Origin: Melastoma dodecandrum
Lineage: Eukaryota; Streptophyta; Magnoliopsida; Myrtales; Melastomataceae
Length of the DNA stretch: 64,000 bases
Assembly (NCBI GenBank): GCA_029817715.1
Contig: JARUPY010000387.1
Location: 6,076,001-6,140,000 of the forward strand
Reading direction: 5' to 3'
Position 1 is the first letter of the stretch. Each line of letters starts with the position of its first letter. The notes beneath the pieces were generated by a model. It ran no database searches. It had not been told where the DNA came from and worked only from the letters and a program-made list of their open reading frames with translations. Below are positions 42,782 to 54,675 of this stretch, in pieces. The translations under genes were made by a program, and so were the position numbers.

Positions 42782-45700
42782 GGTAATAAATTACTATAAA
42801 ACTAGTTTTATTCAAGCTGAACAAATATGTGTACTCCCCACATCGCGTTTTGTTTAGAGATTTTTCAATGGGGTTGGGAATAGAAGGTACGGAATTGTAG
42901 AAAAGAATGGGAATGTGAAATTTTATATTTGTAACCAAATGATAATACTGACAACCGAGCAGATACAATACATTAGTGGGTTTGTGGACGAGCAAAGGAA
43001 GAGTTGGGGGTGAGAGACGGGGATGAAGAGGGGGGACATGACAAGACAATCGTCCCCATCCGTGACAACAATGGTATCCTATGTTTCTTTGCCCCTAATC
43101 CGGGGTTGTTACACGACAATCCCATGTCATCAACTTCAGTTTAAGACACCATCAGCCGGGTATTTAGATAATGTCATGATGACGATGTCGCGCCCTTTCA
43201 TACTAGCACTTCTGTCTCTATGTCTGACGACATGATTTGATTTTCTCGTTAGCATTAAATATATAATAGCAATTTCCTTGATTTAATAAAATGTAAGTAT
43301 ACTTAAAATGGATCGTTTATATCACATGTCCTTGTATGTTATATACCGAAAACATATGCACATGGAAATTTGCTTGTGTTCCATTAAACCCGAAACAAAT
43401 ATAAGAAATACCTAATTAAATTAATGTGGTTAAGCGTAATGAAATTAAATGTGTATGTAACTTTTATGAAGCTACGCTTGGTTTGGGGGGGGGGGGGGGG
43501 TGTTAATATACATTTATTTGGGTGGGTGTGCGGTTGAACTCATGTCTTTCATGCAGGTAAAATTTAATGATTCTCTGTCGGTTCTTTTCTTTCTTGTCCA
43601 TCTGTTGATGATGTCTATTGTTGTCCTGACGAGCCAACTACTAAAGATTGATATGGATTGTCTGTTTTGATGCATGTCAAAAAGCACTGCAAAAGTAAAA
43701 TAATTTCCTCCCCTGACAAACGGGTACCGTTTGGACCTAACTCTTTAATCCGTGACGTAAACCTCGAGTTTCTTCCTGTATTATTGATTAAAAAGTACAG
43801 GGATATGATGAACTTGATCTTTGTGTACTTAGGTAAAAGGCGGAGAGATTGAAATCAAAGGTGCATTTCTGTTAGCCGTGATCGGAACAAAAGTTGGGTA
43901 TTAGTTATAATTAGTGCTGATAATAAAGTGGATTCTTTATTGTATTATTATGTTCACGTAAAAAATGTATCGAAAAAATAAAACATTTTATTTAGAATAG
44001 TGTCAAACTTCATATTTCTTTTTTTCTAATCTTCTTTAAATTTATTTGTGTAAGTACAAGAACCGGTTTTCTATTGATTTCGACTGAATCGCCCGTGAAT
44101 AAGTTGAAGTGTCCTTCCTACCGTGGAATTCAATAACGAGAAATTTACTACTGTTTTGTTTCCAGAAAAGCCTGGCATCCAATTTATTCAGTGGGTGATA
44201 ATTCATCTCATTAACTGAGGGATTAAGAGTGTGTTTTGCTTAGTTTTTCTTTTTTTTTTGTTTTTGGTTTTTTAATCAAGTTTCCTTATGTTCTCCTGAG
44301 ACAGAATAAAGAGAAATATTATTTGACAAATTGAGTGAGGGATTTCGTGCATGAAAGCCGGGTCAGTCCAAAACCTAAAAAAGAATAAAATGGAGTGAAA
44401 GGAGCAAAAGTAACACCCTGGCATCAATCCATCCAATTAAACCTTATCCCCAAGTCCAACCTTCAATTTCAAACAATGAATTTTCGCCCTTTCTGCGAAA
44501 CCACGTCTTGTCCCCCTTTTCTTTTGTTTTCCTAACCTGTTTTCGGAGTTTCGACCAGAGTAACGCACCTGACTTTGGTGGATGAGACACCCACATGGGT
44601 GGTTGCGAAAAAGTCTCTCGTCCTGACCCCTTAGAATGGGGGAATTTTCTCATTAATTCAAACGTTCTGAATCTTTCCACCACGTCGAAATTGTTCTATG
44701 ATAGAAAACGAGTAATTAACCGAGACTTTCACGTGACAACTCAAGTGTTTGAAGATATGCCCGTGTCTCTATGAGTTCCGGCTCTGGCTGTGAAAATCCT
44801 CGCATGTCGAACTTAATTCCACCACCATATGCAGAGTGGTCAAGGTATGATATAATCATATCCCCATTCTTATATATCGGTACAGCCAATTCGTTTAGAT
44901 GTACATATTATGTTGCACCCTAGGCTAAATCACAAATTCTGGTAAAATATTTTACGTCCCAACGTGTGCAGTCCCTGCTCTTTTGTGCGTGTGTTCCTCT
45001 TTTGTTCACGAACTTGCATAGGCTCGTTATTGCACCATATTTGTCCGGGTAGGTTATCATATGCTAATCATTGTATCGTGATTACCGACAGAAAAACATA
45101 TTAGGGTTTCGACTCAACTTTAGATCATTCCGAGGAATCGGAAAATGGAAAACTGATTCATGTGGAGTAACGATCATATTGAAGGGAGGTTGGGGGACAT
45201 GTTAAATTATTCGAGGGGGCCGACACATTGGGAGGTACTAGCCAATCAGATTAATGTCGTTAGTTGTGTTCGACGTATAATTTCATTTTGAGTTTCTTGA
45301 GGTTCAAACAACATCTGTCCGGAACGCGAAATTCAATTTTCAGGACAGCCAGAATTATGAAAAAGACCGTGGGGGGTGCGTTCGTGATGTCGACAGAAAT
45401 TTTTTGTGGTGGGGAGGGATAGTCTACTTCTTGTCTTTGTTCTTGTGGGGACAGACGCGCACAAAGGTTCGGCACCGATCGTGTTTAACAAGCTAACGTC
45501 TTTTGATCTTTCGGTTGTGTGCCACACTTTTGATTACGATTTACATCGCATTTTTAGTAATAAAAGGCTGAAAAGGGACAAAGAAGGACAATGGATCGGT
45601 TTTATGAGTCGCGAAAGAACTGTAAAACCTGCAATGAGGAATTAGGGTATCGATCCATGTCATATGCCCGGGGTTACAGTGACTACTTGACGTCAGAGGA

Positions 45701-46393
45701 ACGTCGCACATCCGTCGAACTCTTTCATTGACGACACGAGCCATCGTTCGATATTATAAGTAAAAAAGCCTCATTACATTGGGTTAAAACCCATTTAAAC
45801 TTGAAGTGGCTTAATTATGCTCTTAACACGAGATATTTTTATTTATAAGTAAACCTCTTTCAAATAATAAGATGATTAGCATGCCCTATAACAATTTTTT
45901 CGTAAGAAAAATAGAACTCTCGCAATTTCTAATAAAATTGTGGGAATAAGATAAATATATGTCTCGTAAGTTAATTTTGTGAACGTGATTTTAACGTATT
46001 CTGGCTTTCTTCTGTTATTTCGCGAAGAAAGAAATTCATGAATATAAAGTATTACAGAGTTATTGGGCGGGCTAAATAAGAGCAAAAGTACCTAATTTAG
46101 GTAAATCGATACCAGTAAATTTTGTAGATACGAGTCTGATAATTATAAAATAAAATAAAAATTAGTTACGTAATAAAAATCAACCTTTTTCTCAGCTTAC
46201 AACTATTACCGGAAATCTCTCATCCACTTCCATTTCTTATGTCATTGGAACATTAAAAAGAAATAATCTATTTTTTTTTAAATAAACAATTATTTAAAAA
46301 AATTATCCAATCGGGGCAGTTGAAGTAAGGCTTGCAAACAGTTCCTTCTCCTTACTTCAGAAGAACCAAACATCCCCAAACTCCCACAGTCAA
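42782..46393. other. Intergenic, upstream of MYB gene
   Basis: AT-rich sequence without a recognisable gene. A run of about 17 G lies near 43484-43500. The last few hundred bases should include the MYB promoter, but I cannot single out a convincing TATA box. Minus frame 44444-44683 and plus frame 45406-45645 have no motif. Confidence 0.55.
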
Positions 46394-47521
46394 ATGGCTT
46401 CGTCCTCCTCCTCCTCCTCTCGCCGCCCCGTCAACTCATCCCCCGAACCATCCTTCAGTCCCAACATCCCTTCCCTCTCACTCTCTCCCTCCAAACGCTA
46501 CCGCGACAACTCGACCGACGATCGCCTCGGGCATTCCAAGCTATGCACCAGGGGTCACTGGAGACCTGCTGAGGACTCGAAGCTCACGGAGCTCGTCGCC
46601 CTCTATGGCCCCCAGAACTGGAACCTCATCGCCGAGAAGTTACAGGGACGATCAGGTACCTACCAGATATTAGGAGTGCGTGGTATATTTGTTCGTGGCT
46701 AGGGATTCTGGAGAGGGAAGTTCATCGATTTATGCTGGTTTAGGGAAAAGCTGCCGCTTAAGGTGGTTCAATCAATTGGACCCGAGGATAAACCGGAGGG
46801 TGTTCACCGAGGAGGAGGAGGAGCGGCTACTGCAGGCACATAGGGTTTACGGGAACAAGTGGGCGATGATCGCTAGGCTGTTCCCTGGGAGGACTGATAA
46901 CGCTGTGAAGAACCACTGGCATGTGATAATGGCACGTAAGTACAGGGAGCAGTCGAACGCCTACCGGAGGAAGAAACTGGGTAATCACCTCCAGACTCAT
47001 CTTCTACACCGAGGTTGCAACAAGTACTTGACGACTGTCTTCAACGATAGTATTACGGAGACAATGCCGCCATATTCTGTAGGGAATGAAGACGTCCGCG
47101 GAGGCTGTGTCGACTTTTTGGAGTCCGGCGCCAGCACCGGGATTTGGCTGAAAATGTCGTCATTCCGGCTATGTGGCGGTACGTCTCCCCCCAGTGTTTC
47201 ATTTATACTTTTCACACGATTTCTCCTTAATTTGTTGGTGAGGAAGGAAGTGAGAAGAATAACGAAACTCTCGTTTGTGCAGGCAAAGTAGAAGAGGAAT
47301 TAGGGAGGGACATGACGGGCCAAAGGAAGTCTCGGGAAAACGGAGGGGCAGTGAGCATTCAACGGAACTATCCGCCATGGGCGACTATAACTTCCGACCC
47401 ACTCCACGACGCTCCTCCAGCGACAGGTCATACAAACGAGAGGAGGGGATCATCAAACAGAGAAGGGGCGTCGTCCGGAAGGACGCAGTTCATTGACTTC
47501 TTAGGGGTCGGAGACACGTGA
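46394..47521 (+). CDS. R2R3-MYB transcription factor, subgroup 21 type (MYB52/54/105/117-like)
   Basis: Three exons, 46394-46655, 46744-47178 and 47283-47521, give an intact 311-residue nuclear DNA-binding protein. Introns are 46656-46743 (G|GTACCT ... TTTAG|G) and 47179-47282 (G|GTACGT ... TGCAG|G); both start after codon position 1. R2 spans about residues 52-103 with W56, W76 and W95; R3 spans 105-153 with F108, W127 and W146. The first intron falls at [18 protein letters not shown], the usual site in plant MYBs. The protein ends [18 protein letters not shown] is the C-terminal signature I associate with subgroup 21. Known members act in organ boundaries, branching and secondary walls. I see no bHLH-interaction motif in R3. 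The start follows a Ser-rich leader as in relatives. Confidence 0.92.
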
Positions 47522-48699
47522 AAATCTTATATTAAGTACAGGGTATTTAACTTCTTTTTTCTTTTTCTTTCTTAGCTCGATGTGGATGATTTCCAAACGT
47601 AAGACGAGAAGCCATTGAAGGTAAAAAAAAAAAAAAAAAAAAAAGGTGAAAGAGATTGATCTGATCAGTTTTGAGTTTGGGAAAGAGTGACGATTCTCGT
47701 CACCATAATCTATCCTCTTCATCGCACCAGTCTGTGTGATATCATTTTTTAAATGGGTCGTGTATTAGTTATTTATTAATGGAACGAACTGTTTGATTAA
47801 TCAACTTCTCTAATTACATGTCCGTCAAAATTTTCATACTTTAAAAGAGTCCTTGGAAAAGGAAATCATGTGTAAAACCTTTGTTTTATATAATTTTTAT
47901 GCACATTTTTCATTTAAAAATCGTCTAAGAGAGTCGTATAAAGATTAAGAGATGACCTGTACACATCTAAATATGCTATCACTCTATTAAAGTATTTTTA
48001 AAATTATAATCTATTAAAGTATTTTTAAAATTATAATAAGAAAATATTAGTAGACTGTGAAAAGTAGAAATTAAATTTCCATTTTTCCCATTTTCAAGTA
48101 ACAAAGAATTGTTCCGGCGGAAAAAAAAGGTTTGTCCTGTCCTTGTCCGTGAGCAAATCCGATATATGGCAAAGAATCGTATCATTTTCAAGGTAACGTA
48201 TGTCAAATCAGAAGGGTCGCGTTTAGTAATGTCGGAATGTTCAGGAACTGTGGGGCGTCATTAGTGCTGTTTGAAGCTAAATCGATTTATCTTAAATTTG
48301 AGCTTTATCGTTACTTTTGTTTCGCCATGTCAAGACACTCTACTTATTTCCCTTTTGTTGTTCCTTTGAATCTTAATGGAAATCTTTTTTTATATGGTTA
48401 CATAGAAAACTTAAATAAGGAGATCTATTTTTTTTTAAATGTATGTAATTATTTTGATACCATTTTCATCACCTTGACTAAAATAAAATCTATTATTATA
48501 TTACCCTTAATTACGCTTATAGTAATTTCGTTTTACATGTGTAATGAAGAATACTCTAATAGTTTGACTCTTTATGCATATGGACGAGCCCAATATCATA
48601 TCAATATATAATTCGTCAAGAATATACGTGGAACTCATCAATAGTATGTCACATCGTGTGATAACTATTCATTAACAAAATAAAACATACCTTTATGTT
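47522..48699. other. 3' flank of MYB gene, AT-rich intergenic
   Basis: The likely 3' UTR follows the stop. A run of about 22 A lies near 47623-47644. A 27-bp unit, beginning CTATTAAAGTATTTTTAAAA, is repeated in tandem at 47984 and 48011. No gene is seen. Confidence 0.6.
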
Positions 48700-49015
48700 G
48701 ACGCTGAGGAAATTTCGGGCCTATTTACAAGAACTCCATAAGAAACAACGCTCATAAAAAGTCTATAAGAGACGGACTCACAATTAATTTACTAAACTTG
48801 TACCCACAGAAAGTCTACTAGGACAGCCCATAACGAGTATACCAAGACAGACTTATAGTCTACGAAATAATATCAAGTCCACGAGGGTGGTCAATCGGAC
48901 AAGTCTACCAAGAATGAGTGTAAACAAAGTCTACAATACTCGACCCATATTAATTCTACGATCTCATGATAAGTCTACGAGGTACGACCCAAAGTATGTC
49001 TACAAGCTGATATGG
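48700..49015 (+). repeat. Degenerate tandem repeat based on AAGTCTAC(A/G)AG
   Basis: AAGTCTA or close variants recur about every 25-40 bp, for example AAAAGTCTATAAGAGAC, GAAAGTCTACTAGGAC, CAAGTCTACCAAGA, AAAGTCTACAATACTCGAC, TAAGTCTACGAGGTACGAC and TATGTCTACAAG. Spacing and inter-repeat sequence are degenerate. The pieces between often contain CGAC or GGACA-like words. Confidence 0.6.
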
Positions 49016-51612
49016 GAATGACAAGAAATAGATGATTTCAATACCGAAAATGAATGGGGACTTCACAGAAATCGGTGCGGAATGGAGTGACGCTGGAATG
49101 GACGAAAGGTGTGTAGGGTAGACGATTGAATGATGAAAAAGGAAGGGTTGAGATCAACCTCCATGGATAGAGATGCACCACCGTGAAAGAAGACTCGAAT
49201 AGACTCGTTTGACCGTGGATACAGAGACACCATCACGAACAAGACGTGGGTGAGGAACAACATGGAGGATACAGATACACCACCACCGGTTGATACGCTC
49301 AACTTAATCCGCACTTGGAATCCACCAAATGAATAACGAGGTTGAAGGAGAATCCACTCATTTCGGATAGAAGACAAAAGTCTAACAAAGGGGTTTTTCA
49401 ATTCCAGTTAATCTGCTCAAATGAGATTATAAAGGCACCTTATATAGTAGCCTTGAAAAGAAAAGGAATTAAATACAAACAACAACCAACTTAATGCATG
49501 TAGAACTTAATACTAGCCATAATGGCTTATTAGGAATGAATGAAACTAAATGCAAGATAGTGGAGGCGTGGGTGGGTGGACAATCAATGCGTCTTCAATG
49601 CAGGGCTGCTTATGCTTCTACTAGACTTCCTTTGACTAAGCTTGCTTCGACGGATCCCTTGCTTCGAATGAAGTGCAAGTTAGTCGATGATGAGCAAGCT
49701 GACAGCTCTAGTCGGTGGTGCGTCGATGATCCTTGTATCATGAGGTAAAGTCGCTTTGGTCAAAATCTACGAAGACCAGTTTCCGCCAAAGAAAGATTTT
49801 GACTCTAAAATTTTAGAAAAGCAATTAAAGATGTCACGACCCATGACTTTTAGAAGACTTTTTTTTAGAGGAAAATCAGGGAAATGTGACCCACGTCTCT
49901 CGACATCCAAATTAATATAAAAGACATTGAGGTTCTATTAATAAAACACGACATTCGACTAAGACCTCAATCACAATGATTGTCTACAACCTGTTGCTCT
50001 CAGTTCCCAGCTTCTACTTCCTAGTCTTGTCTTTCCCAGTCCCGTTGTCACCATCGTCACCAACCTCACTAATATCATCCTCATCATCATCACTATTACT
50101 AGAGTCCACTATCATCATCATCCTCATTTGCAGCTTCCTTATTCCGTCGACTGTCCTCGTAAGCCAGAGAGACTACGAAGTGTTTCAAGTGTCCACATCA
50201 ATTCCAACTTTTCTTCCAATCATTTCATCATCTTTTTATGACCGTAAGCATTTGCTTTCATTTATAAGACACATTTTGTGAATACAATTCATCTTAATTC
50301 ATCACATAATTATTGACGGTCACATTTCGAGTACCTATAAAGTTCGTGCAAAAAAAAATCGATGTGTTGTGATCCATCACGAACATGTTTTCGGCGGCCA
50401 TAATAGGAGGCGAAGAGAACTGAATGTTCAACATGCCATGATCTAAGAGTTCAAGCCAGGTTGACGATACTTCAAAACCCCAGACTTGACAAGGCAAACA
50501 ATGGTTTTGAACACTTCTATGAAATTCATCGGGCTTGAAGGTAGCAAAAAATTGTTTCCCCCACCCCCTATATTTGTGCATACTCCACCGAAATTTATAT
50601 CACAGATTGAATTTCACAGAATTGGAGCCATGAAGAGTAGTATGCACACTGAGATTGGAAACATGCAAAACATGTAGGATTCACAAGAGTAAGCGCATAA
50701 GACACTGGTAATTCCACCCCACAAAATTTTTTAGGCTTTAACAATACACCTTTTAGAACGTCAAGGCTACAATATTCGTTGAAGATCAAATTAGGGGATT
50801 CATTTGCATTATTACAAATTAGAGATTGTAATCCAATATACATTTAATATGAGTATTTTTTCATATTATTTTTTGTAATCAAACCAAAAATTTGGTACGA
50901 TCAAATTTTAGTACGGATAAAGGGAAAATTTTTACCCCTCATCGCTTTACTTTAGAAGTTTAAATGGCACCAAGAAGGCTATCGCTTTAAAATCCAAGGC
51001 TACTCTTGCATATGAACAATCAATTGAGTTTCATTTTCTTTCCATAGTATCATCTCCCTCAAACAACTGTCACTCAAGAGTTAGGACTAAACCATTTACG
51101 GAACTCTATGAACATTCCAAAAAATTGGAAGAGCTTCCAAAGTCTGCAACATAGTGTAATGAACTTCTAGGATTGCCATTCGACGAAGCACAAGAGCAAG
51201 AATAAGATTGTTAACCCTTAAATCAATCGAATTCTTTTTTAACCAAATCGAAGTCTTCAATGTCAAAATATTCGGAATACAAAGGAGGAAAAGATGAATT
51301 ACAGCTCAACAAAAGTTCTAATCACTCCTTCCCTTTATTTGTACATACATTTAGTTAGTTATCCAACAACCTGTAACTCACTACAACTAATGTAATAACA
51401 TTTTTCCTCCTCATCTCTCAGCTCTTTCTTCCATAATCTTCTCCTTCTTCATTATCGCCCTGACTCATGACAATCCACCCTCCTTACACAAAGCTTGTTC
51501 TCAAGGTTAACTGCAATGACTTAATCCCAAGTTCATAACAATCCGCCCTCTTTACACAAAGCTTGTCCTTAAGCTTTATCGAAATCAAATTGTGGAAATT
51601 CTTGTACCATCT
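49016..51612. other. Intergenic, no gene recognised
   Basis: An ATC-rich low-complexity stretch lies at 50050-50130. Minus-strand frames at 50294-50581 and 50595-50843 could be pieces of one decayed gene, but I recognise no family. Near 51480-51560 the word ACACAAAGCTTGT occurs twice. Confidence 0.5.
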
Positions 51613-51735
51613 CCTCATAACATCCCAAAGCATCTCCACTGGACAATTTGATCAAAATATAAGTAACTCCATGTCCTCATAACATCCCAAAGCATCTCCA
51701 CTGGACAATTTGATCAAAATATAAGTAACTCCTTT
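51613..51735 (+). repeat. 62-bp tandem duplication
   Basis: CCTCATAACATCCCAAAGCA starts at 51613 and again at 51675, and the two copies are nearly identical through AATATAAGTAACTCC. It lies beside the chromovirus remnant. Confidence 0.9.
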
Positions 51736-51853
51736 ATCTCCTTTTCAAACTAACATCCAATCACAATACCTCTTTCGCTTAAGCGGTTAATTGTTGTTGA
51801 CCATCCACCTTTGGAATAAAACACACAACTGGGGTGGTGGTCTGTCAAGATTC

Positions 51854-52960
51854 CTAAGCAAAGAAATGTATAATACTGGGTGAATCTTTTGCTTCTATTG
51901 GAAGTTGCGGCTTATATGCTACCATTCCTATCTTAGCAATGATAGGAAAATGGTCAAAATATCGAGGTGATATCTTAGTTGAACCTCTATAAGCCATCTT
52001 TTTCTGTCTATATGGTTGCAGCTTGACATACACATAATCTCCCACCTCAAAGTGCTTATCTATTCGTCTTTTATCTACCTGAATCTTTATTTGATCCGGC
52101 GGTCTCTGAAGATAGAACTTAAGCCTCTGGACACATGCTTCTCTCACAGCCAAACTTCTATCAACTACTTTTATTGCACTATCCCATGTAATATAAGGCA
52201 GATGTACAACTGAATTTTTACCATTGATTATTTCTTACAAAGTATGTTTAAGAGATGAATGACTTGCCGTATTATGCCACCATTCTGCCAAATAAATCAA
52301 GTTAATCCAATCCTTGGGCCTCTTCCCCGTCATGCACCTCAAATAAGTTTCTAGACACTTGTTTACTACTTCAAATTGCCCATCCGTTTGAGTGTGATAG
52401 CATGATGGCATCAAAAGATCAATTTGTTACAATTTTGAACAATTCCTTCCAGAATGCACTGAAAAACACTTTATCTCGAACATAAATAATGAACTTACGT
52501 ATTCCACAAACTCTGAAAATCTGATCTAGAAAAACTTATGCCTCTGCTATTGCAAAAATTGGATGACTAAGTGGAATGAAATGTGCATACTTACTAAGTA
52601 CTTCAACCGCCACCAAGATTGTATCATTCCCTTTTGAATTTGGTATTTCTTCAATAAATTATATTGCTATATTGGTCTATATAGCATCAGATATGCGCAA
52701 TGGTTGCAATAGCCTGCTGGTTTTTCAAAAATGGTTTGCATTGCTGATAAATGCTGCAACTTATAATGTCATTTCTTCATTTTCTTCATTTCCTTCCAAT
52801 AAAAGAGTTCAGCTATTTGTTTAGTAGTTGCTTGCATCCCCGAGTGATCTCCCACATGGGTGTCATGAAACAGGAAAATAATATCGTTTTTCATGTTTCA
52901 TCCTTCCCAATCACCAAGCTACCCTTCCTTGTTATTTCATTGTAGCTCAAGATACAATGA
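51854..52960 (-). pseudogene. Chromovirus-type Ty3/gypsy integrase remnant
   Basis: Read right to left with many stops and frameshifts, the region gives the parts of a chromovirus integrase in order. They are a zinc-domain tail (HVGDHSGMQATTKQIAELFYW near 52860-52800), then IQSWWRLKYLVSMHISFHL. Next come YHTQTDGQFEVVNKCLETYL (about 52400) and AEWWHNTASHSSLKHT. Last is the C-terminal segment HFEVGDYVYVKLQPYRQKKM and IAKIGMVAYKPQLP (51900-52050), the GPY/F-like module upstream of the chromodomain. No LTR was found, so it is an old truncated copy. Confidence 0.8.
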
Positions 52961-53493
52961 GTTCCGTCTCACCTATTTGCAATTTTAAAATCACCTCTTG
53001 TATTTGTCGATCTGTCTACCAAACTTGCCATGTATGTTTCTTTAAATCTGTGCTAACATGGAAAAGCACTAAAGTTATTAATTTAGATCTATTTAATCGA
53101 ATCGTTGACATAATGAACTTTAATTTCCAATGCGAAAAAAAGAATCAGTGAATATTTACAAAAAAAGGACAAATAATAGAGGGGGTTGTCATCCCACTAT
53201 TTTCTTAAAAGGGGGAATACAAGCTTTTAGAAGAAATAATACTTGATTCAATGTATTTAGATATCTCAATACTTGATTTAAATATATTCTGAAATAATTT
53301 AAAATATATTGCAGAATAAGAAGGAAATATTCATTTCCATATTTCCAGTTGGCAAGCGTAGCACACCAATAACGGCTACTATAGAGTAGCAATGTATAGC
53401 TCACGCTACCTGTAGCTCAACAACACTTTGCTTAGGCTCATCACAGTAACGACTTATTGTAGAGTAGCAACATAACACTTTGCTCAAGCTCAT
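52961..53493. other. Intergenic, left flank of element T2
   Basis: AT-rich. The words TGTAGCTCA and AACACTTTGCTCAAGCTCAT recur between 53400 and 53493. No gene is seen. CTCAT (53489-53493) is the predicted left target duplication of T2, which can be tested only with sequence beyond the window. Confidence 0.5.
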
Positions 53494-53719
53494 TGTCATA
53501 ACCCAATTTTTTTAAAAGTAACAAAAATCAATAAAAATCAAAACGAAATCAAACAAGATAAAATCAAATCAAATTACTAAAAAACAAAATCAAATCAAAT
53601 AAAATCAAATAAAATCAAATAAAATCAAATGAAATGAAATCAAATAAAATCAAATGAAATAAAATCAAAATGGGGAAACATAATATTGCATTGAAAAAAT
53701 ACGAAGGACAAAAAAAAAC

Positions 53720-53729
53720 TATAAAAAGG
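53720..53729 (+). promoter_or_regulatory. TATA box of T2 LTR
   Basis: TATAAAAAGG lies after the AAATCAAAT-rich tract, with AAGAGACACAGGACAAGCAC about 25-45 bp downstream as a likely start region. T1 lacks this segment, so T1 may have lost its promoter. Confidence 0.6.
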
Positions 53730-53979
53730 GGGAAGATTTAGACAAGAGACACAGGACAAGCACCAAGAGAGAGAGAAACAAACATAGAGAGGAGACGCCG
53801 TTTTTCTAAAAAAAATTTAGCACAAAGGTAGTCTTTTCTTTCTTTTCCCTTACATCTTGTACAGGTTGTGATCCCAGCCGGCCAAGCCGCCTTTCGTACA
53901 TCGATGCTGGTAGCGATCTCAATTTACCTGCCACAATGGTTGCAATTTACTTCTCCAATCCACCGCGATTGATTCTCGG

Positions 53980-54059
53980 GTAAATTCATTCCTTCACTTT
54001 CATTTTAATTTTTGATGAATCAGTTTGCTTTTAGTTTTTTTTCTTTTATGTCTCTGCAG
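53980..54059 (+). other. Intron-like segment within T2 LTR
   Basis: The 80-nt segment has donor CGG|GTAAATTC, a T-rich body and acceptor TTATGTCTCTGCAG|A. Length and composition suit a plant intron. The aligned part of T1 has the same donor but a mutated acceptor. Host-derived sequence starts directly after the acceptor. Confidence 0.55.
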
Positions 54060-54675
54060 AAAACGTGGGATCACAACATCCCTAGTTCAACCGATGCCTT
54101 GACCTTAGCAAGTTCTCCCGGTGATGCCCAACTCCGACGATGTCCCTTAGCTGTTCTCACCAACATCAGCCAGCCGGGGAATCGACAGTTCCTCCGCACG
54201 ACAGTGGAAAGTCCTCCTCCTCGTCGTCGACCAGCCCTCCTCGTCGCCGTCGTCGGCCAACCCCTTTCTGCTGTTGCCATCTCTGCCCTCATAGGACCAG
54301 AGGCGACCCACCATCGACCTGCCTCCGACCTTCACCTCGACGTTCCCGACCGCCAAGAACGCCACACTCCAAATCGCCCATGACCAGTAGCGTCTCCTCG
54401 CTCCAGTCATCAACCCTATCACTACCGATGGAAGAATCGGCCCTCAATACCACTCCCAACGCCGCTCCCCATCCTGGCCCCATCACCTTCAGCATATGGC
54501 AGCCCTCGCAACGCACGAGGATGTGGCCTTGAAATCCGCTCACGCCATCGAGAAGAAGGCCTTCAATGTCGCCGGGGTAGCGTCTATAGCTATCACCCAT
54601 CATGGCGCTTTCCCGCAGATGAGAACTTCTGGCAGCTACGGTTCTGGTTTCGAACCCTCCTTCTTTTTAGTAAAG
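54060..54675 (+). pseudogene. Captured host gene sequence in T2 LTR, including WPP-domain protein fragment
   Basis: The stretch lies between the intron-like segment and the shared 3' LTR part, ending AAAG|GTATC. The frame at about 54424-54530 reads MEESALN and then GPITFSIWQPSQRTR, close to the start of WPP-domain proteins (MAF1/WPP type, nuclear-envelope targeting), which have FSIWPPxQRTR; the first Pro of the WPP triplet is Gln. In another frame, 54520-54585 reads ALKSAHAIEKKAFNVAG, similar to the later AxxIExxAF helix of the same domain, so about 30 residues are deleted between. The serine/proline/arginine-rich part at 54060-54420 is unassigned and may be another capture. Confidence 0.6.

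Noticed and set aside
43484..43500. G-quadruplex regulatory site in the poly-G run
   Set aside because: It is a plain homopolymer of about 17 G, which may also be a sequencing or assembly artefact; nothing nearby supports a function.
46332..46673. Alternative plus-strand frame at the start of the MYB gene
   Set aside because: It is the shifted reading of the Ser/Pro-rich exon 1; the frame from 46394 carries the MYB repeat and joins the other exons correctly.
50294..50843. A minus-strand host gene
   Set aside because: Two adjacent open frames looked like exons, but stops lie between them, I find no splice sites that join them, and no family is recognised.
52961..53690. CRISPR-like or satellite array from the repeated AAATCAAAT words
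   Set aside because: The words are short, AT-rich and irregular without spacers, and lie in the U3 part of a plant LTR.
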